NCBI GenBank assembly: GCA_045120955.1
Contig: JBGVFH010000037.1
Span: 1 to 35,922 of the forward strand
Source of the DNA: JAZMZS01 sp045120955
Lineage (GTDB): Bacteria > Bacillota > Clostridia > Oscillospirales > CAG-272
Length of the DNA: 35,922 nucleotides
Direction of reading: 5' to 3'
Below the pieces are notes generated by a model. That model did no database searches, was not told the DNA's origin, and saw only the letters and a list, made by a program, of their open reading frames with translations. Positions 8,206-15,591 of the stretch are shown in pieces. The translations under genes were made by a program, and so were the position numbers. The first letter of the stretch is position 1; every line of letters starts with the position of its first letter.

Positions 8206-9011
8206 TACTGTATGTAGAATTTGAAAATCTCCTTTGCCCAACCGAGCCAAGACGGCACGTTGGAATCCAGCCATTCCACAACCTTCGGTATATCTGCTGT
8301 TGTCTGATCTCCGATGTGGCTGTAAACACTTCCGTCTGCCACAGTTTGACCGATCGCAATCAAAGCGTGTGCGTGATCACCAACGGCGACATATTTACCT
8401 ATAGCAAGTGCTCCCGATGAGAAGCATCCGACTGAAAGCGCACCAAAGGAAACTATACCTACGCTGATTGCTCCTGCTGCAAACAAGCCAAGTGCAATAG
8501 AACCTATAGACATAAGACCAAGAGCAAGTGTGCCAAGGGAGAGAAGTCCGATGGAAAGCAAACCGATAGATATAATACCAAAGGAAAGCAATCCAAGGGA
8601 TACCACGCCTTTTGCTCTAAGACCGATTGCAAATACTCCTTTTGCTTTTAACCCAATAGCAAAGAAGCCATGAGCATCACGTCCTATGTGGTATAGCGGC
8701 ATACCGCACACGATTTTCTCGCTTTTGCGTTCTTTGCATTGTTTTTTTATTGCGGTATGAATCTGTTCGAGAACCGGTATTGTTTCATCGGTTTTGATGC
8801 CGCTTTTTTCGGTGATATCCTCATTAAGAAGATAATCCATTGAGCATTCAAACAGTTTTCCTATTTTTATCAGCTTATCCGTTTCGGGATATGCGATATC
8901 AGACTCCCATTTGCTGACCGACTGACGGGACACGCCAAGAATGTCGGCAAGCTGTTCCTGCGTGTAATTGTATTCTTTTCTTAATTTAGATAGTTTTTCG
9001 CCAAGTGTCAT
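8205..9011 (-). CDS. XRE-family regulator with twenty-fold glycine pentad repeat
   Basis: 268 residues. The N-terminal helix-turn-helix (about 1-65; YTQEQLADILGVSRQSVSKW) is normal for the family. After a linker, residues 110-205 carry glycine at exactly every fifth position, twenty times, in units such as LLSIG, LMSIG, IVSFG, ALSVG. The last two positions before each Gly are usually small then aliphatic. A short tail with a Trp-rich helix (VVEWLDSNVPSWLGW) ends the protein. The repeat could form a glycine-rich membrane bundle or a four-sided beta-solenoid as in pentapeptide-repeat proteins; the sequence does not decide. The start is ATG at 9011, with AAAGGAGCAAAGATC upstream. It is the most promoter-proximal intact gene in this regulator cluster. 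Confidence 0.85.
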   Translation of the reverse strand: MTLGEKLSKLRKEYNYTQEQLADILGVSRQSVSKWESDIAYPETDKLIKIGKLFECSMDYLLNEDITEKSGIKTDETIPVLEQIHTAIKKQCKERKSEKIVCGMPLYHIGRDAHGFFAIGLKAKGVFAIGLRAKGVVSLGLLSFGIISIGLLSIGLLSLGTLALGLMSIGSIALGLFAAGAISVGIVSFGALSVGCFSSGALAIGKYVAVGDHAHALIAIGQTVADGSVYSHIGDQTTADIPKVVEWLDSNVPSWLGWAKEIFKFYIQ

Positions 9012-9033
9012 GATCTTTGCTCCTTTATGTTTT

Positions 9034-9311
9034 CTAACGCTGCGTTACTTTCATTGTAGTACACCCAGCCAAAACATACCACCAATTCGTCGTTTCTAAA
9101 TGTAAACTTTGGGTTGCATCGACAAAAATACATTCCATACTTTCCAAAACATTCTCAAGCTTAGGACTCATAAGCACATCTTGTGAATTTACGGTTTCCC
9201 ATTTTTGCAACGGCTGATCGTGATACCTCCGTCTTTTCTGCAAGCTGTTCTTGAGAGAGTCCCGCATTGACTTCTTGCTTCTCTAATATTTTCGCCTAAT
9301 GTCATTTTCAT
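9034..9311 (-). pseudogene. Decayed XRE regulator (frameshifted)
   Basis: A GGAGG site followed by ATG (9311 or 9305) opens MTLGENIREAR, the usual start of the family. The helix-turn-helix then continues in a second frame (NAGLSQEQLAEKTEVSRSAV) and in a third frame (KWETVNSQDVL), so at least two indels separate the pieces. The part after the helix-turn-helix is short and has no recognisable membrane domain. The closest resemblance is to the N-termini of the three intact neighbours, suggesting a fourth family member in decay. A 77-residue open frame in the third frame covers the end of this stretch but is not a real gene. Confidence 0.75.
9036..9048. promoter_or_regulatory. Palindrome TAACGCTGCGTTA
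   Basis: A perfect inverted repeat 25 bp upstream of the pentad-repeat XRE gene, overlapping the end of the decayed regulator. This is where an autoregulatory operator would be expected, but there is no second site to support it. Confidence 0.4.
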
Positions 9312-9453
9312 TACCTCCGGTAGCTTATTTCATTTTCATTTTACGGAGAGGTGCGTTTTTAATCAATAAACTACCTGTGACAGCGTTGTTACTATGCGTG
9401 ACAACAGCACTATTATATCACTAAAATGTAACTTTTTCTACACTTTAACGCAG

Positions 9454-9487
9454 AAAAGCGGCGGCAGGGGTCTCTCCCTGCCGCCGC
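9454..9487 (-). terminator. Terminator of the spoVA cluster
   Basis: A perfect 12-bp GC-rich stem (GCGGCGGCAGGG at 9458-9469 with its complement at 9476-9487) is followed on the minus strand by TTTT (9454-9457). It lies about 50 bp past the spoVAE stop. The region 9312-9453 between it and the decayed regulator shows no gene. Confidence 0.85.
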
Positions 9488-9536
9488 CCAAACCGGGTGT
9501 GGGTCAAATTTGCGTTTGCGTGGCTCTGTTATGTCC

Positions 9537-9905
9537 CTATCCTTTCGGCTTGCTTTTGAATATCAGCGAGGCGAGAAAGGCAAATATCATTGCTGCGGCG
9601 GTGCCCGCAGATGCGGCGGTAAGCGCTCCCGAAAAAATTCCGAGGATGCCGTGAGCATCTACCGCTTCCTTTACTCCCTGCGATATCAGATAGCCAAAGC
9701 CGGTGAGAGGGACTGTTGCGCCTCTTCCGGCAAACTTGATGATAGGCTCATAAAGCCCTACAGCACCGAGAAATACGCCTGCAACCACATAAAGCACAAG
9801 AATTCTTGCAGGTGTCATTGCCGTTTTGTCTATCAGTATCTGAGCGATCACGCAAAAGCCGCCGCCCACAACGAATGCCCATACAAAATCAAGTATCGTG
9901 TCCAT
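9537..9905 (-). CDS. spoVAE: Stage V sporulation protein AE
   Basis: 122-residue polytopic inner-spore-membrane protein, part of the SpoVA channel that moves dipicolinic acid into the forespore and out at germination. The sequence has the family hallmarks: an N-terminal membrane helix (FVVGGGFCVIAQILID), the segment ILVLYVVAGVFLGAVGLYEP, and GRGATVPLTGFGYLISQGV. A last helix and a basic tail follow. Length matches SpoVAE. It follows spoVAD by 66 bp in the usual order and ends with TAG before a strong terminator. Confidence 0.93.
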   Translation of the reverse strand: MDTILDFVWAFVVGGGFCVIAQILIDKTAMTPARILVLYVVAGVFLGAVGLYEPIIKFAGRGATVPLTGFGYLISQGVKEAVDAHGILGIFSGALTAASAGTAAAMIFAFLASLIFKSKPKG

Positions 9906-9971
9906 GTTTTTGTTTTCCTTTTGTTTTTATTTTAAAATACGAGCCTTATCTCTCCTTGTACCCGAGGGTAT

Positions 9972-10970
9972 TCAGGGTGAGCATATTTTGAGCAGATGAG
10001 ATATCCCGAGTATAGATTGACCTTGCTGGATACTTGCGGGATTCATCAGAGCACCTGTAGGCATGAGCAATATCTTTTTCAGTTCCCCCCGCTCAAGCTT
10101 TTTTAAAATATGAGCACCGAATACTATGCCTGAGCATCCGCATCCGCTTCCGCCGCTGTGCACGTCCTGCTCGTCCTTGTAGTAGATTATTTTACCACAG
10201 TCGTCATGAACGTTTTTTATGTCCAGTCCGTTTTTATGAGTCAAGGTGTGCAGTATGTCGCTGCCCTCATACCCAAGGTCCCCTGTGAGTATCAGGTCAT
10301 ATTCATCGGGTGACTCTCCGCTCTCGCCGAAATAGCGAATGAGAGTATCCGCCGCCGCCGGAGCCATGGCGGCTCCCATGTTGTTTGCGTCTTTTATTCC
10401 GCCGTCAACTGCAATACCCGTAAGCGCCGACTCGATATGCGGGTATGACGCTCCGCCTTCTGTGCTCAGAATGTGAGCGGCGGCGCCTGTTACCGTCCAT
10501 TGCGCTGTGGGCGGACGCTGACCTCCGTATTCGAGAGGGAAGCGAAACTGACGCTCCGCCGAGCAGTTGTGAGACGAGCAGGATGCGGCGCAGGTCTTTG
10601 CGTGTCCCGAGTCGAGCATTATCGAGGCGAGAAGCATACCTTCACCGAGCGTCGAGCAAGCGCCGAATATTCCGAAAAACGGAAGCTCAAAGCTGACAAG
10701 CCCAAAGCATGAGCCGACACACTGGTTGAGCAAGTCGCCTGCGTACAGCGCATCTATCTGCTGTGGCTGCTTGCCCGATTTTTTTATAGCGGCATCGAGC
10801 GCAAGCCTTTGCATTTCGCTCTCAGCCTTTTCCCATGTGTCGGAGCCGAACCTGTCGGTCATGTCCGAGCAGTCAAATATATTGCCGAGCGGTCCCTCAC
10901 ATTCTTTCTTTCCTGCCGCTGTTCCCGATGCTATAATGTTTATTCTGTTTTTAAAATGTAATATGCCCAT
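9972..10970 (-). CDS. spoVAD: Stage V sporulation protein AD
   Basis: Thiolase-fold protein that binds dipicolinic acid on the spore inner membrane, 332 residues, normal length. Family segments visible are GNIFDCSDMTDRFGSDTWEKAE, ALYAGDLLNQC, FGIFGACSTLGEGMLLA, CSSHNCSAERQFRFPLEYG, TVTGAAAHILS, LTGDLGYEGSDIL and GCGCSGIVFGAHIL. The start at 10970 (MGILHF) has GGAGG five bases upstream; a longer open frame to 11069 lacks one. It precedes spoVAE as usual, but spoVAC is not next to it. Instead a PHP gene, a kinase-AraC gene and repeat copy 3 lie between. Confidence 0.95.
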   Translation of the reverse strand: MGILHFKNRINIIASGTAAGKKECEGPLGNIFDCSDMTDRFGSDTWEKAESEMQRLALDAAIKKSGKQPQQIDALYAGDLLNQCVGSCFGLVSFELPFFGIFGACSTLGEGMLLASIMLDSGHAKTCAASCSSHNCSAERQFRFPLEYGGQRPPTAQWTVTGAAAHILSTEGGASYPHIESALTGIAVDGGIKDANNMGAAMAPAAADTLIRYFGESGESPDEYDLILTGDLGYEGSDILHTLTHKNGLDIKNVHDDCGKIIYYKDEQDVHSGGSGCGCSGIVFGAHILKKLERGELKKILLMPTGALMNPASIQQGQSILGISHLLKICSP

Positions 10971-11051
10971 ATCCGCCTCCTTTTTTCTTTCATTTGGTAG
11001 TATGCGCAAAAAAGAAAAAAATATCCGAGCTCGGCGAAACTGCGCACCAAT

Positions 11052-11088
11052 AAAAAATAACGGTGGCAAAAGCCGCCGTTATTTTTTA
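11052..11088 (-). terminator. Bidirectional hairpin upstream of spoVAD
   Basis: AAAAAATAACGG-T-GGC pairs with GCC-G-CCGTTATTTTTT around an AAAA loop, with one G-T wobble. The A and T tracts form part of the stem, so it can stop transcription in both directions. It would separate the PHP gene from spoVAD. Confidence 0.75.
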
Positions 11089-11094
11089 TTCATA

Positions 11095-11196
11095 GCATAG
11101 GAAATTGAGTAATTACGCCCCGCCGTTTGGTTGAGATAAAGAAAATCCAAAGATACAATAGGCGGTAGGATGGGTGCGGGCACTACCCGCTTTTTT
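11095..11196 (+). repeat. Interspersed ~100-bp repeat, copy 3 (diverged centre)
   Basis: The two ends are conserved: GCATAGGAAATTGAGTAATT at the left, and GGCGGTAGGATGG with the hairpin GCGGGCACTACCCGC and a T-run at the right. The middle has diverged from the other copies. The inner pairing is kept in changed sequence (CCGCCGTTTGG versus AATAGGCGGTAGG), which suggests the fold is maintained. The T-run end is 15 bp past the PHP gene stop codon. Confidence 0.75.
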
Positions 11197-11211
11197 ATAG
11201 CAAATTGCGTT

Positions 11212-12243
11212 CTATTTGTCGGATAAGAGCTCGTCTGTCCAATATGCGTTTGTATCGGCACGCTCGTTCTTTTTATCAAAGACGGTAAAACGGACATAGG
11301 TGCAGTCCTCGTACACGGGGAAGGATGCTTTTGTAAGTGAGCGTCCCTTCTCTCTGTGGACAGAAACGCTTCTTCTGCAGTTGGTGTGCATTATTATGCT
11401 CTCGCATGGTGAGGTTTGAATATGTATCTCACCGTTTTCAAGATACAGTTCTTTTATCTCAGGGCCTGTGGATGCGTAAAAATGCCCTTTTAGGAGTGCG
11501 TCGGTGACGGCTGTATACTCAAGCTTTTCTGCCCGTATCATAGTCCATGCACCGAAGGAATCGCACCTGCGGTGGTCAAAAGCTCTGCCGTTGTGATTAT
11601 CGTCCGCACCTATGCAGTAAATACGCTCGCCTCCGCGAAGGATATCGTCGTATACACGGGGATTTATGTCCTCATGTCCTCCGACTCTTGACAGATAGTT
11701 ATACATCTCCATTGCGTGCATACCGTGAAAGTTTATATAATCACTGTAGTTTTCGAGTGACCAGGTCGGGTGGTTATATGTGATGAAAAAGCCCATTTCT
11801 CTGCCTTTTGACATCATGTCGCATATACATTCGGACGTGTGATCCCGCTCGTAATCGGGTACGCTCTCGTCTCTTTTTACTTTGTCACGATATTCTGTCA
11901 TGTTGCCGAAAACGTATTTTTCACTGTGGTAAAAAGGTGTGGTGACATTTTCGGGGTCAAGTGCGATGAAGCACATATGGCAGGTCTTTCTGTGCATCCT
12001 GTCTATACCGGGCTCGGGAGAGTCAAGCTCACAGCCGTTGAGCGCAACGAAATTTTCGTCGGTAAGCTCCTTGTGGTGAGGCACGAGCAAACAATGGTCT
12101 GTGTAAGCAACGATACTGTAGCCTCTTTCCATGTACGCCTGCTTTATTTGGGCGGGGGTGAGCTTTCCGTCCGAGTATGTAGTGTGGCAGTGTAGGTTTG
12201 CCTTGTAGAATTTACCGTCTTTCGGAAGCAGATACTTTCTCAT
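11212..12243 (-). CDS. PHP-domain metal-dependent phosphoesterase
   Basis: 343-residue predicted hydrolase of the PHP superfamily, with metal ligands in the N-terminal motif NLHCHTTYSDGKLTP (about residues 16-30). Further motifs are VAYTDHC (about 45-51), FVALNGCELDSPE, FITYNHPTWSLEN and CIGADDNHN. The C-terminal quarter (about 265-343) lacks PHP motifs and looks like a small beta domain. The substrate is unknown. It has its own consensus promoter (12288-12317), so it need not be co-transcribed with the kinase gene upstream. It interrupts the spoVA gene order. Confidence 0.9.
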   Translation of the reverse strand: MRKYLLPKDGKFYKANLHCHTTYSDGKLTPAQIKQAYMERGYSIVAYTDHCLLVPHHKELTDENFVALNGCELDSPEPGIDRMHRKTCHMCFIALDPENVTTPFYHSEKYVFGNMTEYRDKVKRDESVPDYERDHTSECICDMMSKGREMGFFITYNHPTWSLENYSDYINFHGMHAMEMYNYLSRVGGHEDINPRVYDDILRGGERIYCIGADDNHNGRAFDHRRCDSFGAWTMIRAEKLEYTAVTDALLKGHFYASTGPEIKELYLENGEIHIQTSPCESIIMHTNCRRSVSVHREKGRSLTKASFPVYEDCTYVRFTVFDKKNERADTNAYWTDELLSDK

Positions 12244-12287
12244 TTTTTATTATCCTTGTCGTTTTTTGTTGTTTTTTGTGCATATCT

Positions 12288-12317
12288 ATTTTACAGCGTA
12301 AAATAAACGTTTGTCAA
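12288..12317 (-). promoter_or_regulatory. Sigma-A promoter of the PHP gene
   Basis: On the minus strand: TTGACA (12312-12317), 18-base spacer, TAAAAT (12288-12293). The expected leader is about 35-40 bases. Confidence 0.65.
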
Positions 12318-12389
12318 GAGCAGAAGACATCCGTATCCAATGCTTCATCTATCGGCACTGTTACAACAGATAAATTCTTCAACCTTTGA

Positions 12390-13634
12390 TCATTTGTCAC
12401 TTATGTACCCTCCCGCTTTTCTGTATTTCAGAGGATTTTGCTTATATTTGTTTTTAAACATCTCACGAAAATGACTTTCGTTTTCGTAACCGACCTGTTT
12501 TATTATCTCACCGACAGAGATATCACTGTCCAACAGCAGTCTTGCCGCAAGGTCGAGTCTTTTTTCCTGAATATGCTTTTTAAAGCTTTTTCCCGTGATG
12601 TTTTTGACAAGCACGCCCGTGTATATGGAAGTGTATCCGAGCTCCTTTGCAAAGTCATCAAGACAAGCATTTATTGCATTTTCATCAACATATTTTTTGA
12701 GCTTTTCCTTTATGATTTCCGCCTTTTTATCGGTCGGCCTTGTTTTCAAGCTCGTCAATGCTTGCAAAACTTCATGCTTTTCGGGGATGGATGGCTCAGC
12801 CCCTCGTCGGGAAACGGCAAGCGCTGAAGCACAGGATGCGACTCTCAGAATGTTTTTTAGGTCCTCTCCCTGTGAAATTCCCGCAACAAAATAGCCAGTA
12901 AAGGTATCTCCTGCGGCCGTGGTGTCAACTGCAACCGTTTCAAATATCGGGTGGTACAGACTTTGGTTTTTGTCTCGGTAGATACAACCGTTTTTTCCGA
13001 GCGTCAGCATTATACAAAGCTTGGGATAGCGGCTGATAAGATGCTCCAGACATTTTTCGGGTCGGTCATATCTCGAGATGCTTTTTGCCTCTACCTCGTT
13101 TAAAATAATATAGGAAAGCTTGTTGAGATCAAGGGTATGTATTATACCGTTCATCGGGGAGGGATTGAGTATAATGCACATTCCTTTTTTGTATGCCTGC
13201 TCGATTATATATTTCAGACAGTTTATCTCGTTTTGCAGAAGGATAATGTCGCCTTCCCCGAAATTTTGCAGGGTGTTATCAATATGCTCTTTTGAGACTG
13301 TCTCATTTGAGCCGGGATAGATAAAAATGGAGTTCTCACCGTCACGGTTTACCTGAATTACGGCGTGACCATTCTTACCGTCTGTTTTTTTCAAATAAGA
13401 AATATTTACACCGTTGCGCTCCAAGATCTTTGAGAGAAATTCTCCGTCTTTTCCGATGCATCCGGCATGATAGACCTTTACACCGGCTCTTGAGAGCGCA
13501 ATAGACTGATTTAAACCTTTTCCGCCCGGAAAAACCTCAAAATTGCTCGAGGTTTCGGTTTCTCCTATGCCTACGATATGGTCAAGGGTATACACATAAT
13601 CAATATTAGCCGATCCGAAATTTAAGATCTTCAT
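12390..13634 (-). CDS. PfkB/ribokinase-family kinase fused to an AraC-type DNA-binding domain
   Basis: A 414-residue fusion. Residues 1-295 are a ribokinase-like sugar kinase: GGKGLNQSIALSRAG at 37-51 (sugar lid region), GKDGEFL at 61-67, NPSPMN at 157-162, and TTAAGDTFTGYF at 238-249 with catalytic Asp243. Residues 305-408 are an AraC/XylS DNA-binding domain (FAKELGYTSIYTG first helix-turn-helix, then IIKQVGYENESHFREMFKNK). The likely job is a kinase whose sugar or sugar-phosphate state gates DNA binding; this is inference. ATG with GGGGGTG ribosome binding site. It lies between spoVAC (80 bp upstream) and the PHP gene. No sugar transporter is adjacent. Confidence 0.9.
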   Translation of the reverse strand: MKILNFGSANIDYVYTLDHIVGIGETETSSNFEVFPGGKGLNQSIALSRAGVKVYHAGCIGKDGEFLSKILERNGVNISYLKKTDGKNGHAVIQVNRDGENSIFIYPGSNETVSKEHIDNTLQNFGEGDIILLQNEINCLKYIIEQAYKKGMCIILNPSPMNGIIHTLDLNKLSYIILNEVEAKSISRYDRPEKCLEHLISRYPKLCIMLTLGKNGCIYRDKNQSLYHPIFETVAVDTTAAGDTFTGYFVAGISQGEDLKNILRVASCASALAVSRRGAEPSIPEKHEVLQALTSLKTRPTDKKAEIIKEKLKKYVDENAINACLDDFAKELGYTSIYTGVLVKNITGKSFKKHIQEKRLDLAARLLLDSDISVGEIIKQVGYENESHFREMFKNKYKQNPLKYRKAGGYISDK

Positions 13635-13676
13635 TATTTCACCCCCAATTCCATTTTAACATCAAAAACAAAGCAA

Positions 13677-13716
13677 AACAAGTTCCTTATAAATTAAAAT
13701 ACAGACGAAACTTGTT
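13677..13716. promoter_or_regulatory. Inverted repeat between spoVAC and the kinase-AraC gene
   Basis: AACAAGTTCC (13677-13686) and GAAACTTGTT (13707-13716) match at nine of ten bases across a 20-base AT-rich spacer. The right arm overlaps the spoVAC stop codon. On the minus strand T-rich sequence follows, so it may be a weak spoVAC terminator. It may equally be an operator of the AraC-type protein encoded just downstream. Confidence 0.45.
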
Positions 13717-14167
13717 ATGTTTTAAACAAGTCCGCAATAAAATATACCACCCCGTACAGAGCACCTGCAAGCGTTCCGTAGAGAAGCACGGGACCCGCAA
13801 CCGTAAATATTTTTGCACCGACACCGAGAATATAGCCTTCTGCTTTCGTATCTATGGCGGGTGAGACGACCGAATTTGAAAAGCCTGTGATAGGGACGAG
13901 CGTTCCTGCTCCTGCGACCTTTGCGATGTTGTCAAAAACACCGATACCCGTCAGAAGTGCCGCAATAAAAACGAGAGTTATCGACACATATGCTCCCGAG
14001 TCTTTTTCGGGCAGCAGCATTATTTCATAGTAGAGCTTGTACAGCGCCTCTCCCAAAGCACAAATAAGCCCTCCGCTGATAAAAGCGTTGATGCAGTTTT
14101 TGAGTATGGGGGATTTTTTTGCGTGCGATTTTACGAATTTTGCATACGATTTCTTGTCAAGATCCAT
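13715..14167 (-). CDS. spoVAC: Stage V sporulation protein AC
   Basis: 150-residue membrane protein of the SpoVA dipicolinic acid channel; SpoVAC is known as the mechanosensitive component in Bacillus. Motifs: KKSPILKNCINAFISGGLIC at the N-terminus, the segment ITLVFIAALLTGIGVFDNIAKVAGAG, then VPITGFSNSVVSPAIDTKAEG, then the last helices. Start ATG with AAGGAG eight bases upstream. It follows the lipoprotein gene by 78 bp. Its usual downstream partner spoVAD is displaced by about 2.7 kb. Confidence 0.95.
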   Translation of the reverse strand: MDLDKKSYAKFVKSHAKKSPILKNCINAFISGGLICALGEALYKLYYEIMLLPEKDSGAYVSITLVFIAALLTGIGVFDNIAKVAGAGTLVPITGFSNSVVSPAIDTKAEGYILGVGAKIFTVAGPVLLYGTLAGALYGVVYFIADLFKT

Positions 14168-14245
14168 GATTTATCTCCTTGATCGAGTAGGATTTTTCAA
14201 GAAATATTTTGCGCCGGTTTGGGAGATTTATGCGCTGTGATGACT

Positions 14246-14770
14246 TTAAATTTCTCCACAGATATGATCCAGAGCCTGCTTGGAGCATGACAGAGCCGCA
14301 AAGCACACGGTCTTTCCTTTTTTTATGATCTCTGCGGAGTCGGCGGCAAGACTGTCCGCATCGTTTTCAAAATCCGTCTTTGACAGTCTGTTCCTTCGCT
14401 CTTCAAACAGCTCATAGACTGATTGTGCGCATGAATATGTACGGCATCTGACTATCCACAGCTCGCACACCTCTATGCTCGAAGCGCAGAAAAAGGAATA
14501 TTCCTGACACCCCGACATTTGCGGCGGATATTCGTTTCCGTCTCCGAGAAGTGCGGCAATAAGTCCTTGGTCGATATGCTCCGCCTCTCCCGGTTCCGCA
14601 TTTGAATCGTAAACGCTCACATTTGTCAGATACTGTGAGAACTGCTGTTTTGCCCCGCACAAAATTTCATAAGTGCTTTTCTCACTCTTTTTGCAAGAGC
14701 ACAGAACAAATGACAGAACAAGAGCCGCAGACAGCAGAAGTGCATATATTTTGCAGATGTGCTTGCTCAT
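14246..14770 (-). CDS. Small lipoprotein, possibly DUF4358-like
   Basis: 174 residues with a lipoprotein signal: basic start, hydrophobic core, lipobox LCSC near residue 25. After cleavage it is a soluble extracytoplasmic domain rich in Cys and acidic residues, with a segment ELWIVRCRTYSCAQSVYELF. By memory this resembles DUF4358 lipoproteins of Clostridia, but I cannot confirm it. It is the first gene of a minus-strand run that continues into spoVAC, so it may be produced during sporulation. A TATAAT on the minus strand lies 35-40 bp upstream of the start. No catalytic motif was recognised. Confidence 0.75.
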   Translation of the reverse strand: MSKHICKIYALLLSAALVLSFVLCSCKKSEKSTYEILCGAKQQFSQYLTNVSVYDSNAEPGEAEHIDQGLIAALLGDGNEYPPQMSGCQEYSFFCASSIEVCELWIVRCRTYSCAQSVYELFEERRNRLSKTDFENDADSLAADSAEIIKKGKTVCFAALSCSKQALDHICGEI

Positions 14771-14841
14771 TTTACCCTCCGAAAAACAATATGTGTTGAG
14801 TATAAGACCATTATATCATTTTGCACGCAAAAAAATAACAA

Positions 14842-14895
14842 TCCGACACGGGCTACCCGTGGGTTTTTCGCACTGGTAGTGTGTCGGACATTTTT
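14842..14895 (-). terminator. Nested hairpin terminator
   Basis: The outer stem TCCGACAC (14842-14849) pairs with GTGTCGGA (14881-14888). An inner CACGGG/CCCGTG stem followed by GTTTTT lies inside. On the minus strand the outer stem is followed by a T-rich tract. It sits just past the stop of the 14899-15591 gene. Confidence 0.7.
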
Positions 14896-14898
14896 GTT

Positions 14899-15591
14899 CT
14901 ATCTGATTTTGCTTTTTTTCTGCTTATTTTCGGAGCGCCACAGATATATCAGCATACCGGTACCGATGAGTGTTACCACTATTCCCGTAAGAGCACCGTA
15001 AATACCGTCGTAAACATACGCATCCTCACGGTTGCAAAGAGACAGTATGGCGCTTTGCGTGATGACAAGCGACATGAGCGCATCGGTGAGGTTGGTCATT
15101 TTAACGGAGAACATCACGTTGTCTCTGTCATGGCGGAATTTTGCTACTCCGTAAATGCTCAGGGCGAGTTTTACAAATGTACAGACGGCAAGTATAAAAA
15201 TGCTCCAAACACCGAACAAAAGCGCCTTTTCGCTTCTGTAGGTGTACATACCGGAGAGAGTAAATATCACACCCAGCAGTATTATGGCGGCGGCATTGAG
15301 AGCCCGTGTGGTTTTTGTCGAGCCTTGTGAGCCTTTTGTTCCCGAAATGCGGATACACAAAAGCTGCAGCAGCTTTGCCGCACATAGAACGATACTGTAA
15401 ATTCCGTTTATGATTACTGTTATTGAGGCGCTGAGTATGCCTGTAAAAAGCTTTAGCAGTCCTGTTATGAGGTTCATCAGAAATGAAAGCTGAAGAAAGC
15501 TTTCAGCCTCGGGGAGTATTTGTTTTGCTTTTGGAATAATGTCTTTATACCGCAAAAGAATTTGCCTTTCATATAAACAACCGTTTTTCAA
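14899..15591 (-). CDS. Unrecognised membrane protein
   Basis: 230-residue polytopic protein, about six predicted membrane segments (near 34-52, 58-82, 97-113, 124-146, 165-185 and 198-216), ending in a lysine-rich tail. I do not recognise the family. The best in-frame start is a TTG at 15591 that overlaps the end of the upstream zinc-ribbon gene by 23 bp, with GAGAG just before it, so translational coupling is likely. Its place after the hydrolase-condensation enzyme and the zinc-ribbon protein suggests a shared lipid or envelope role. Confidence 0.75.
   Translation of the reverse strand: MKNGCLYERQILLRYKDIIPKAKQILPEAESFLQLSFLMNLITGLLKLFTGILSASITVIINGIYSIVLCAAKLLQLLCIRISGTKGSQGSTKTTRALNAAAIILLGVIFTLSGMYTYRSEKALLFGVWSIFILAVCTFVKLALSIYGVAKFRHDRDNVMFSVKMTNLTDALMSLVITQSAILSLCNREDAYVYDGIYGALTGIVVTLIGTGMLIYLWRSENKQKKSKIR

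Noticed and set aside
9034..9267. 77-residue minus-strand frame taken as a gene
   Set aside because: Its middle and end match helix-turn-helix coding DNA only after frame changes; it is part of the decayed regulator.
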